Assembly: GCA_013152435.1 (NCBI GenBank)
Contig: JAADGJ010000038.1
Coordinates: forward strand, 1 to 42,300
Direction: 5' to 3'
Origin: Chloroflexota bacterium
GTDB lineage: Bacteria > Chloroflexota > Anaerolineae > DUEN01
DNA: 42,300 nucleotides
The first letter of the stretch is position 1. Each line of letters starts with the position of its first letter. Shown piece after piece: positions 32,440 through 40,226 of this stretch. Position numbers and translations under genes: made by a program. A model generated the notes under the pieces. It did not search any database. It saw only the letters and a list, made by a program, of their open reading frames with translations, and was not told the DNA's origin.

Positions 32440-33678
32440 TCATCCGATCGATCGAAGCTCCTCCCAGCCGGGTATCTCCGCCATCTCTACCGTTCGGTTC
32501 GCATCGGACGCCTGCGTGGCCGCCAGCCCGATGGCCACCGCCACCGAGGCCTCGGCCGGTGGGATCGCACGCGAGGGCTGCCCACGCACGAAGGCGGCGA
32601 AATCGTCCAGCAGGAAGACATCTCCTCCCCCGTGGGAATCGATCTCCGTCCGCCCGGGGGGCAGCAGGGAGATGCGCTCCGCCTGGTCCGGACGATCCAC
32701 CTGGTGGCGGCGCCAGTACAGGATGTCCGTGCTGCTCAGTTGCCCTTCCATCGTCGCCTCGGTCCCCCCGATGCGGACCCGCCGATCGGTGAACGGGGCC
32801 ACCACATTCAGCGTATAGACGGCCAGCGCGTCGTTCTCGAACTCAACCTGGGCGATCCCGTGATCGAAGGTGTCCTTTTCGGAGTTGTACAAGCAGAGGT
32901 CAGGAGGTGGCGCACCTGCCGCCTCACGGATCGCCTCCAACCGTCGTCGGAGCGGCGAGACGTGCCGCGTGTCCCTCAGGTAGGAATCGGGGCACTCCGG
33001 CTCGATCGGGCAGTCGCTGCATCGCTCCCCCGCTTCCGGCTTTGGGACGTAATAGGTCAGGCGGGCGCTGGCGCTGACCCGGACCGGCCAGGCATCGGCC
33101 AGCCAGTACAGCTGATCGAAATCGTGGCAGGCCTTGGTGATCCACAGGCCGCCGCTGTTGCGGCGCAGCCGATTCCACCGGCGGAAGTATGTGCGGCCGC
33201 CGTAATAGAACTCGTCGGTCTGGATGGTGAGCACCCGCCCCACGGCGCCCTCGGCGATCATCTGCCGCATGTGGCTGTACAGCGGGGCAAAGCGGAGATT
33301 GAAGCCGACCATCGTGCGGCCGCCGGCCTCCCGATCGGCCCTGACGATCTTCAGGCAGTCCTCCAGGGTGATGGCCAGCGGCTTCTCCACGTACACATGC
33401 TTTCCTCTCTCCAGCGCGACCACCACCGGCTCCACGTGGTGGCCATCCGGCGTGGCGATCAACACGGCGTCACAGGGCACCTGCCCCAGCGCCTCGGCGG
33501 TGTCCGGGTACACGGGGACACCCGCCAGGCCGTAGTGTTCGGCGACGACCTGCGCCGCCTCCTCCACCCGATCGACCAGGGCTGTCACGCGATAGTCGGA
33601 ATGCCGGGCCAGCTGGCCGACGAACCAGGCCCCGCGATTGCCACCGCAGCCGACGACGATGATGCGAATGGGATCCAT
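32440..33678 (-). CDS. Gfo/Idh/MocA-family oxidoreductase with cysteine motif
   Basis: A 412-residue dehydrogenase-like protein with Rossmann loop VGCGGNRGAW and the YVEKPLAITLEDC motif. It resembles the 18806-20086 protein throughout, including CSDCPIEPEC followed by a lone CLYN cysteine, so both may bind a metal or Fe-S centre. It lies between the two sugar permease genes and the sulfatase, so it probably oxidises the imported sugar. ATG 33678 has AGGAG seven bases upstream; GTG 33681 is open as well. Substrate unknown. Confidence 0.9.
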   Translation of the reverse strand: MDPIRIIVVGCGGNRGAWFVGQLARHSDYRVTALVDRVEEAAQVVAEHYGLAGVPVYPDTAEALGQVPCDAVLIATPDGHHVEPVVVALERGKHVYVEKPLAITLEDCLKIVRADREAGGRTMVGFNLRFAPLYSHMRQMIAEGAVGRVLTIQTDEFYYGGRTYFRRWNRLRRNSGGLWITKACHDFDQLYWLADAWPVRVSASARLTYYVPKPEAGERCSDCPIEPECPDSYLRDTRHVSPLRRRLEAIREAAGAPPPDLCLYNSEKDTFDHGIAQVEFENDALAVYTLNVVAPFTDRRVRIGGTEATMEGQLSSTDILYWRRHQVDRPDQAERISLLPPGRTEIDSHGGGDVFLLDDFAAFVRGQPSRAIPPAEASVAVAIGLAATQASDANRTVEMAEIPGWEELRSIG

Positions 33679-33726
33679 CACGACGCTCCTGTAGTGAAGA
33701 TACGCTCTGAGATCGGCTGGCCCCCT

Positions 33727-34626
33727 CTAGCCCTTCAAGCCCGTGAGGCTGATGCCGCCGAGGATGTAGCGTTGCCCCAGGAAGAAGACGAAAACCAGCG
33801 GCAGTGTGCCCAGCAGACAGGCTGCAAACGTCCGATCCCAATAGAAGTAGTTCTCGTCCCGGAACAACGACAACCCCACGGTGATGGGGTATTTTGTAGA
33901 GTCACTCAAGATCACCAGCGGCCACGTGAAATCGGACCATTGGGAGATGAAGGTGAACAACCCGATCGTCACCAACGCGGGTTGGGCGAGGGGCAGAATG
34001 ATCTGAGCATAGATCCGGAAGCGACTGCATCCATCGATGCGAGCCGCATCTTCCAGCTCCATAGGGATGTTGAGGAAGAACTGGCGCAACATGAAAATCC
34101 CGTAAGCGCTGGCGAAGGCCGGCACCACAACCCCCATTCTCGTGTTTGCCAACCCGAGCTTCCAAACGATCAGGTAGGTGGGGATGAGCAGGACGGAATA
34201 CGGCAACATCATCGTGGCCAATACGGCCATGAACAGCACATTACGCCCTGGAAACTCAACGCGTGCGAAGGCGTACGCAGCCAGCGAGTTTATGAACGTC
34301 TGAATGAGCAGGACCACAGTGGCGTATATCAGGCTGTTCTTGAGGTAGGTGGCGACGCTTCCCGCCCCCCACACGTAGCCGATTGATTCGAAGCTGATCG
34401 TCTTCGGGATCAGGGAGTACGGATCGGCTGTGAACCCTCTCGGCCCCTTCAGCGAGTTGACCAGCATCCAATAATACGGGAAGACCATAATAACAGCAAG
34501 GACAATGAGAATCACATAGAGCCACCCACGGAGCAATGCGTCTCGCATCAGTCTAAGCGCTTCCGCGCTCCATGGAGCTTCGAGGAGATCACGCTGTGAC
34601 AGTTGGAAGGATTCCCTCTGGCTCAT
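33727..34626 (-). CDS. Carbohydrate ABC permease, MalG type
   Basis: A 299-residue permease with six hydrophobic segments and the family coupling loop EDAARIDGCSRFRIYAQIILP. The N-terminal cytoplasmic extension and PYYWMLVNSLK near the first helix are typical of MalG/UgpE-like proteins. It pairs with the MalF-type gene 11 bp upstream and the binding protein at 35895. RBS GGGGAGGGG precedes ATG 34626. No ATPase gene is in the cassette; a shared MsmX-like ATPase elsewhere is likely. Confidence 0.93.
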   Translation of the reverse strand: MSQRESFQLSQRDLLEAPWSAEALRLMRDALLRGWLYVILIVLAVIMVFPYYWMLVNSLKGPRGFTADPYSLIPKTISFESIGYVWGAGSVATYLKNSLIYATVVLLIQTFINSLAAYAFARVEFPGRNVLFMAVLATMMLPYSVLLIPTYLIVWKLGLANTRMGVVVPAFASAYGIFMLRQFFLNIPMELEDAARIDGCSRFRIYAQIILPLAQPALVTIGLFTFISQWSDFTWPLVILSDSTKYPITVGLSLFRDENYFYWDRTFAACLLGTLPLVFVFFLGQRYILGGISLTGLKG

Positions 34627-34637
34627 ATCCCCTCCCC

Positions 34638-35567
34638 TCAGAACAGTTGCTCGGAGCGCGTGGTGCGCATTTGGAACATGACGAGCACGAAGATGACGAT
34701 GAATAGCAGCCAGGATATGGCGGCCGCATATCCCATTCGGAAGTATTGGAATCCGTTCCGGAAGATGAGAAACTGCATGGTCATCGTCGCCGTGCCAGGC
34801 CCGCCCTCCGTCATGACGTATACCTGGGTGAACATCTGAAAGGCTGCTATCGCCAGGGTCACGGTGACGAACAGCGTCACGTTACGCAGAAGCGGCACCG
34901 TCACGTAGACGATCTCCTGCCACCAGTTCGCTCCGTCCACCCTGGCAGCGTCGTAGTAATCCTGTGGGATGTCCGCCAGGCCTGCGAGGTAGATCACGGT
35001 GTAATATCCCACCGCTTGCCAGATGCTCATGACGATGACGGCCGCCATCGCCAGGTTTTCATCAAAGAGCCAATTCGGGCCCGGGATCCCGATGCGGGCG
35101 AGGATCTGATTGATCATGCCCTTGGGGCTATAGAGCCACATCCAGACCAGGGCGATGACCACCATCGGTGTGATAGAGGGCAGAAAGTAAACGGTGCGGA
35201 AGACCCCCCGCCCATGCGTCACCTTGTGTCCCGCCAGGGCCAGGAGGAAGCCTATGACCGTGATGCCAGGTACGACGCCCGCTACGTAGATGGCCGTGTT
35301 CTTCAACGAGATCCAGAACAGCTCATCATCATAGAGGGCTTCCCTGTAATTGTCGAAGCCGACGAAGGGGGTCACTTCAGAGATGACGTCGTAGTTGAAG
35401 AAGCTGAGGTATAGGGAGATGACAATGGAGATGATCGAGAACAGGACGATCAAGATGGTCGCCGGTCCGGCGAAGATGTACCCGGCGATCCATTTGCGGG
35501 GCTGTTTCCACAGGGGAGGGGCGACGTAGATCTCCTCAGATCGCTTCGGATCCGCATTCTGAGCCAT
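34638..35567 (-). CDS. Carbohydrate ABC permease, MalF type
   Basis: A 309-residue permease with six hydrophobic segments, the N-terminal GYIFAGPATILIVLFS helix and the coupling loop YYDAARVDGANWWQEIVYVTVPLL. It is the MalF/UgpA-like half of a sugar importer with the MalG-type gene downstream. ATG 35567 has AGAGGTG upstream. Separated from its binding-protein gene by a 327-bp gap that contains a repeat copy, so the cassette may be transcribed through the repeat. Confidence 0.93.
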   Translation of the reverse strand: MAQNADPKRSEEIYVAPPLWKQPRKWIAGYIFAGPATILIVLFSIISIVISLYLSFFNYDVISEVTPFVGFDNYREALYDDELFWISLKNTAIYVAGVVPGITVIGFLLALAGHKVTHGRGVFRTVYFLPSITPMVVIALVWMWLYSPKGMINQILARIGIPGPNWLFDENLAMAAVIVMSIWQAVGYYTVIYLAGLADIPQDYYDAARVDGANWWQEIVYVTVPLLRNVTLFVTVTLAIAAFQMFTQVYVMTEGGPGTATMTMQFLIFRNGFQYFRMGYAAAISWLLFIVIFVLVMFQMRTTRSEQLF

Positions 35568-35708
35568 TTCATTGCACCTCTGCCCAATAGTAGCCGACTG
35601 CGCCCCTGCCTGAATCCAGAAGCACAGTCGGCTCTGTCGATCCTATTCCATCTGTCCGGTCAGGCTCACGGCGGGAACGTTCGATCATGCCTCGGCGGCC
35701 GTGCGTGG

Positions 35709-35878
35709 GAGCGTGTCTGATCGCAGAAATCCCACTTTCCCGGCCTCGGCCCCTTCCGCAGGGACCTGGGCCGAGGCCGGGCAGGTCAAAGGCGAGAGAT
35801 GAGCTTTGTCCGGAGGGGGGAATCCCCTCCGGACCTCTCCATGGCAGGGGCAGCGGGGTTTCTCGGGCACGCTCTGAG
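35709..35878 (-). repeat. MITE-like dispersed repeat, copy C
   Basis: About 170 bp in the gap between the MalF-type permease and binding-protein genes, in the opposite orientation to copies A and B. Ends are GAGCGTGTCTGA (35709-35720) and GCACGCTCTGAG (35867-35878), an inverted repeat. Read on the minus strand it contains the CGCCTTTGACCTGCCCGGCC block and two long internal stems (GGCCTCGGCC region and a CCGGAGGGG/CCCCTCCGG stem at about 35810-35833). The rest of 35568-35894 holds nothing recognised. Confidence 0.68.
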
Positions 35879-35894
35879 CCCTTCCACATGCGGT

Positions 35895-37289
35895 TTATGA
35901 CTTTTCCAACTCCTTCTGGCGTCGCTGAATGACCTCTTGCACCTTCTTCTCGCCCTCGGCCAGCGCCTCCTCGATGTCCTTTTCGCCCAGGATGACCCGC
36001 TCCAGCTCCGTACCGAGCGCGTCATTGGCCTCCGTGAAGAAGGGGAAGTAGGGATAGACGCCGCCGGCCTCGGCAGCCGGGATCTTGACCTCCAGCTGAG
36101 GATACTTCTTCAGCAGCTGCTGCCAGGCCTCGCTCTCGAAGATGGCCTTCAAGGGCGTGGTGCGCGTGGAAAGCTCGAAGCGCTTGATGACGACCGGAGG
36201 CGTTGTGCAGTATCGCATCAGCTCGAAGGCCCTGTCCGGATACTTCGTCTTCTTAGGCAGCACGAACATGTTCGACCAGGTCGTCGTGCTGGGGCCATCC
36301 CCCATGGGCCCCTGGGGGAAGAGCATGAACCAGTACTCGAATCCCTCAGGCGCGATCCCTTCAAAGTGCGTCGTGGACCAGGTGCCGGCGTAGATCATGC
36401 CCGCCTTGCCCTGCAGGAACAATTGCGTGTCCTGTCGCTCCGGAGAGATGGGGAACGAGACCTGGTGCTTATTCAGGAGATCCAATTGTAGCTGCAGGAC
36501 CTGCTTGCCGCGCTCGTTGTTGAATGTTGGCTGCGTGATCGCATCGTCATGCAGCGCGCCGCCATTACTATACATCCAAGAGGCGAAAGGTTCAATGTAG
36601 CGCATGCTGGTCACCAGGAAACCGGCCTGGACGATCTCGCCGCCCTCGCGCTTGGTAAGCGCTTTGGCCGCCTCTACGAAATCGTCCCATGTCTTGATGT
36701 CTTCGCCGTGCGGGTCCAGGCCCACCTCCTGGGCCAGCTTGCTGTTGATCGCGATGATGCTCGAGTCCGGCCCCTCCCACGGCACCCCGTAATACTTGCC
36801 GTTCTTGGAGCGATATCGGTTGGTGGCCTCCCCGTAGAACTGATCCGGCGCGAGCTCTGGGACCGCGTCGAGGTAATCGTCGAGATCCAACAACACGCCG
36901 CGGTCGTAGAAGTCGCGCGCCCAGATGATGGAGGAGTGCAGGAGATCGGGAGGCGTTCCGGCAGCATAGTCGGCTAGGACTTTCTGGATATACTCCGACC
37001 CGAACGGGACGAATTCGAATTTGAGGGTGACGTCGGGGGCTTCCTGGGCGTAATTCTCGGACAGCCACTCATACCATGCCTTATCGCCGACGGACGCCTC
37101 AGGCGAGTGCCAGCTGCGGTATCGCAGCGTGATGGGCTCCTTGGCAGCGGGCGGTGGGGCTTCGGCCTTCTCCTCGGCGGGGGCTTGCGGGGGCGCAGCG
37201 GGCGCGCAGGCCGCCATGAAGACGGCCGCTGCGGCTACACCAGAGGCCTTCATGAAACGCCGACGGCTTAAAGTCCTTTTCTTGTCCAT
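35895..37289 (-). CDS. Sugar ABC transporter substrate-binding lipoprotein, Tat-exported
   Basis: A 464-residue family 1 extracellular solute-binding protein. The N-terminus has a twin-arginine motif (RRRFMKASG), a hydrophobic stretch and a lipobox MAAC (Cys28), so it is probably a Tat-exported lipoprotein. The mature part has FEFVPFGSEYIQKV, GTPPDLLHS and a C-terminal helix, typical of carbohydrate binders, with many Trp and Tyr. The frame extends to 37409, but ATG 37289 with AGGAGGTCGTG upstream is the clear start. It belongs with the two permeases downstream. The ligand is inferred to be a (sulfated) sugar from context only. Confidence 0.93.
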   Translation of the reverse strand: MDKKRTLSRRRFMKASGVAAAAVFMAACAPAAPPQAPAEEKAEAPPPAAKEPITLRYRSWHSPEASVGDKAWYEWLSENYAQEAPDVTLKFEFVPFGSEYIQKVLADYAAGTPPDLLHSSIIWARDFYDRGVLLDLDDYLDAVPELAPDQFYGEATNRYRSKNGKYYGVPWEGPDSSIIAINSKLAQEVGLDPHGEDIKTWDDFVEAAKALTKREGGEIVQAGFLVTSMRYIEPFASWMYSNGGALHDDAITQPTFNNERGKQVLQLQLDLLNKHQVSFPISPERQDTQLFLQGKAGMIYAGTWSTTHFEGIAPEGFEYWFMLFPQGPMGDGPSTTTWSNMFVLPKKTKYPDRAFELMRYCTTPPVVIKRFELSTRTTPLKAIFESEAWQQLLKKYPQLEVKIPAAEAGGVYPYFPFFTEANDALGTELERVILGEKDIEEALAEGEKKVQEVIQRRQKELEKS

Positions 37290-37595
37290 CACGACCTCCT
37301 TTAATCGGTGAGGCCGGCGGGAAGAGCTTCCCGTCAATGCCTCCTGTGGGGAAACGGATGACGTTCCAGACGTGAGGGCTAACAGGCCATCGCTCCGCAA
37401 TACGATCAAGAGAGAGGGATGTCAGCGCTTTTTGAAGACATGGGGAACGTCGAGTTCTCTCCTCCTCATCACCTCCTCGGATACAGCTTTGTGCTCTATC
37501 TCGCTCCTGGGCTAGGGCCGGAGGGCGTCACGTGTGCTGTGCCGATGCCGAAGGGCCATCATCGGTCGTCCCTTGGGGAGGGAGTCAATGTTGCC
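37290..37595. other. Gap upstream of the sugar-binding protein gene
   Basis: No gene is supported. A 7-2-7 hairpin, CGGGAAG/CTTCCCG (37318-37333), lies about 30 bp before the start codon in the presumed mRNA leader and may be a regulatory site or mRNA structure. I find no convincing minus-strand promoter; transcription may come from the UroD-like gene upstream. Confidence 0.4.
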
Positions 37596-38708
37596 CTAGG
37601 AGAGCGGTAGCCGCCCCTCCTGCCGGATGGTGCGCAAGATGGCGGGGAAGGTCTCCTGCCAGCGGTCGGATGGAACATCCTCGGTGATGCCGATGATGAA
37701 GCGATCCCCAGGCGCTGCCTCGCGCAGCAATTGCCGGGTGGTCTCTTCCACCGTCGAGATAGGGGCCAGGTGCACGGAAGAGGGGAAGTTGATCCAGAGG
37801 ATCTTGTCGGGCCAGACAGCGCGCGCCTCTGCCAGCGTCATATCACTCCCCGGGATGGGCGTAAACGCCTCCACATAATCGATCTTGGAGCGGGCGATCC
37901 CAGGGGCCAGCAGCCTGACGTTGGCGTCGAAGTGGACGCCCAGCAGCTTCCCATGCGCGTGCAGGACCTCCGCCGCTTCGTCATAGTGGGGCAGGATATA
38001 GCGCTCGAATCGCTCCAGCCCCACCACCTCCGGGCTGACGTTGCCTCCGTAATTGGCGATCCGCGCGGGCGATTGGGCGACCAGTGGATAGATCTTGCGC
38101 CGATCCTCCGTCAACGCGTCGTACAGGCGCATCACCCGGTCCCGTCGCTCGGCCCATTCGATGGCGAATTGCTCCATCCCCATCAGCACGTAGATGATCT
38201 CCTGCAGGGGGGAATAGCCGATGTTGGCGCGCATGATGCCGTCATCCCCCATCAATGCCATCCGGGCGGAGAATATCTCGTAGTTGGGACGGTAACGACG
38301 ATCCCGGATCAGGAACTCCAGAGGCTCGTAATCGTTTGGCCCTTTGAAGAGATACTCCTCTCTCCAGTGGGTCCACGGCATGACCTTGTCGAGAGCCGTG
38401 TCGCCCACGGGGACCATCCGGGACACCGCCGTCAACGTGCCCACGGGCGTCCGCAGGATGGTGCGCACCCGCCGCATGCCGTCCTCGCCGGTGAAATGCA
38501 CTTGCTCCTCAGAGACGTTGGGAGTCTCCACCGTATACACCGGCGGCTCACGCTGCACGATGCACAGCCCATCGTCACGCAGGCGTCGCTCTGTCTCGCC
38601 GGTGGGCAAATGTCGCTCATAAATAGTGAACGGGACCATATCCGGGGTCCCGCCCAACAAAGCCGCCTCCACTCGCTCCCGAGGGGACATCCAGATGGAA
38701 GGTGTCAT
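37596..38708 (-). CDS. Uroporphyrinogen decarboxylase-family protein lacking the zinc motif
   Basis: A 370-residue UroD-superfamily barrel with the usual N-terminal MSPRERVEAALLGG segment. Unlike the other two family members in this window it has no His-x-Cys-Gly motif; the equivalent strand reads GVHFDANVRLL and no late Cys motif follows. It therefore probably does not use a zinc-bound thiolate and its reaction is unknown. It lies 307 bp upstream of the sugar-binding protein gene on the same strand and may be the first gene of the cassette. ATG 38708 has AGGGGA just upstream; ATG 38690 is an alternative. Confidence 0.8.
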   Translation of the reverse strand: MTPSIWMSPRERVEAALLGGTPDMVPFTIYERHLPTGETERRLRDDGLCIVQREPPVYTVETPNVSEEQVHFTGEDGMRRVRTILRTPVGTLTAVSRMVPVGDTALDKVMPWTHWREEYLFKGPNDYEPLEFLIRDRRYRPNYEIFSARMALMGDDGIMRANIGYSPLQEIIYVLMGMEQFAIEWAERRDRVMRLYDALTEDRRKIYPLVAQSPARIANYGGNVSPEVVGLERFERYILPHYDEAAEVLHAHGKLLGVHFDANVRLLAPGIARSKIDYVEAFTPIPGSDMTLAEARAVWPDKILWINFPSSVHLAPISTVEETTRQLLREAAPGDRFIIGITEDVPSDRWQETFPAILRTIRQEGRLPLS

Positions 38709-38847
38709 TTTCCCCTATCCGTAGTCGTCCGTGTCGGCTCTATGAGGATAGCCTCTCCGATCCGCCCGCTCGGAGGCCGGCCTGAAGTTGGAACGGCCTT
38801 CCCGATCTGTCGATCATTGAGGACAAATCCTCGTCTTCAATATGTGT

Positions 38848-38877
38848 TTGACGTCCTCATCGTGATTCAACTATAAT
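38848..38877 (+). promoter_or_regulatory. Promoter of the receiver fusion gene
   Basis: TTGACG (38848-38853), 18-base spacer, perfect TATAAT (38872-38877). The start near 38884 leaves about 80 nt before ATG 38964 and lies close to the start of the longer open frame at 38886. Confidence 0.7.
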
Positions 38878-38963
38878 GGATTCCGTTGGGCTGGGTCAAG
38901 GTCCTTTCTGACAACTTTCTGCCAATTTTTGTCACGTGGGTTCCGTGTCGCCGGTGGGGGATC

Positions 38964-40226
38964 ATGGGGGATATCAGCCGGAGCGAATTCATCGATTACG
39001 TGAGGGATGCCCTTACGCACTTGTACGACCCCGTCCATTTGCAGAGCCATCCTCTGGCCGGATACCTGGACGGCGTCCCCGACGCGGACAGGGTGACCCG
39101 CGCGCAAAAACTGCGGCGCCTCCTGATCGAGGCGATTGAGCAGCTCAGCCCGGTCGACGCCACATCTACCTCACCTGACGCCAGCTGCGGCTATAGCGCC
39201 CTGTGCTATCGCTATATCGATGGGCTTGGCCCGGAGGAGATCGCGGGGATCCTGGCCATCAGCCCTCGCCAGGTCTATCGGAAATTGCGTGAAGGGGTCG
39301 AGGCCGTCGCCGCGGTGCTCTGGGATCGACTCCAGATAGACGACCGCACAGAATCTGCAGAGTCTCGCGTCGTCACCCCTACGGATCGCCGCACCCTGGC
39401 CCAGGCGACCGTGGAACAGCTCAACGCTCGCGCCCACCCGGAGGTCCTGGATATCCACGACGTGTTGAAGGGGATCCTGAGCGATCTGAAGCCCTATTGT
39501 GACCAGCTCGGCGCGAGGATCGTCCTGTCCGACCCCTCCGAGTCCCTGCCCGTCTACGCCGACCGGACCATGCTACGACAGGCGCTCATCAATCTGCTCA
39601 CCAGCGGACTTGACCAGACGGGGCAGCGGTCTCTCTTGATCCACATCGAGCGGCGGCTTGGGCAGCTGCATCTGACACTGAGCCGGAAGCCGGGGACGGG
39701 GCGAGGCGTTCCCATCTCCAGAGAGGCCAAGCGCGAGGGGATCGGCTGGGATGTCGCCCTCCAGCTGCTCCGCAGGCAGGGAGGGCAGGTCACCTGTCAG
39801 GAGGATCCGTGGCGGGTTGAGATCCGGATGCCGCTGGCTGGGCCACATCACGTCTTGGTCATCGATGATATGCCGGATATCATCAACCTGTTTCAGCGGT
39901 TCACGAGTCAGTATGCCATTGAGGTCATCGGGGCGGGGACGGCTGTCGAGGCTTTCGAGGTGCTTCAGCAGATCACTCCCTCGTTGATCCTGCTCGACGT
40001 GATGCTTCCTCGCCAGGACGGCTGGGAGATATTGCAGCAATTGAAGACGAATCCAGCCACTGCGCAGATCCCGGTGGTGATCTGCTCCATCCTCAACGAG
40101 CCCGGCCTGGCCACGGCGCTGGGGGCGGATGGCTATCTGCGCAAGCCGGTCAGCCAGGAGGCACTGCGGCTGGAGCTTTCTCTCTGGTTACCTCTGACTC
40201 CGGCGTCGGGCGTAACGCCGTCGTGA
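38964..40226 (+). CDS. HTH-like / degenerate ATPase / receiver fusion regulator
   Basis: A 420-residue protein of three parts. Residues about 1-120 include VRDALTHLYDPVHLQSHPLA and then a sigma-region-4-like helix-turn-helix (YIDGLGPEEIAGILAISPRQVYRKL). Residues about 165-290 resemble a histidine-kinase ATPase domain (RTMLRQALINLLTSGLDQ is an N-box remnant), but the Asn is replaced and the G boxes are eroded, so ATP turnover is doubtful. Residues about 295-410 form a receiver (VLVIDDMPD, phospho-Asp in LILLDVMLPRQDGW, Lys in YLRKPVS). ATG 38964 has GGTGGGGGATC upstream. The last 77 bp overlap the convergent kinase gene. The N-terminal family is, as far as I recall, common in Chloroflexota. 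Confidence 0.82.
   Translation: MGDISRSEFIDYVRDALTHLYDPVHLQSHPLAGYLDGVPDADRVTRAQKLRRLLIEAIEQLSPVDATSTSPDASCGYSALCYRYIDGLGPEEIAGILAISPRQVYRKLREGVEAVAAVLWDRLQIDDRTESAESRVVTPTDRRTLAQATVEQLNARAHPEVLDIHDVLKGILSDLKPYCDQLGARIVLSDPSESLPVYADRTMLRQALINLLTSGLDQTGQRSLLIHIERRLGQLHLTLSRKPGTGRGVPISREAKREGIGWDVALQLLRRQGGQVTCQEDPWRVEIRMPLAGPHHVLVIDDMPDIINLFQRFTSQYAIEVIGAGTAVEAFEVLQQITPSLILLDVMLPRQDGWEILQQLKTNPATAQIPVVICSILNEPGLATALGADGYLRKPVSQEALRLELSLWLPLTPASGVTPS

Noticed and set aside
32632-34386. 584-residue plus-strand open frame
   Set aside because: Antisense shadow of the Gfo/Idh and permease genes in GC-rich DNA; His/Gln/Arg-rich composition and no RBS.
37419-37610. 63-residue plus-strand frame upstream of the sugar-binding protein gene
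   Set aside because: No RBS, no recognisable features and it runs into the 3' end of the UroD-like gene on the other strand.
37731-38876. 381-residue plus-strand open frame
   Set aside because: Antisense shadow of the UroD-like gene; atypical composition.
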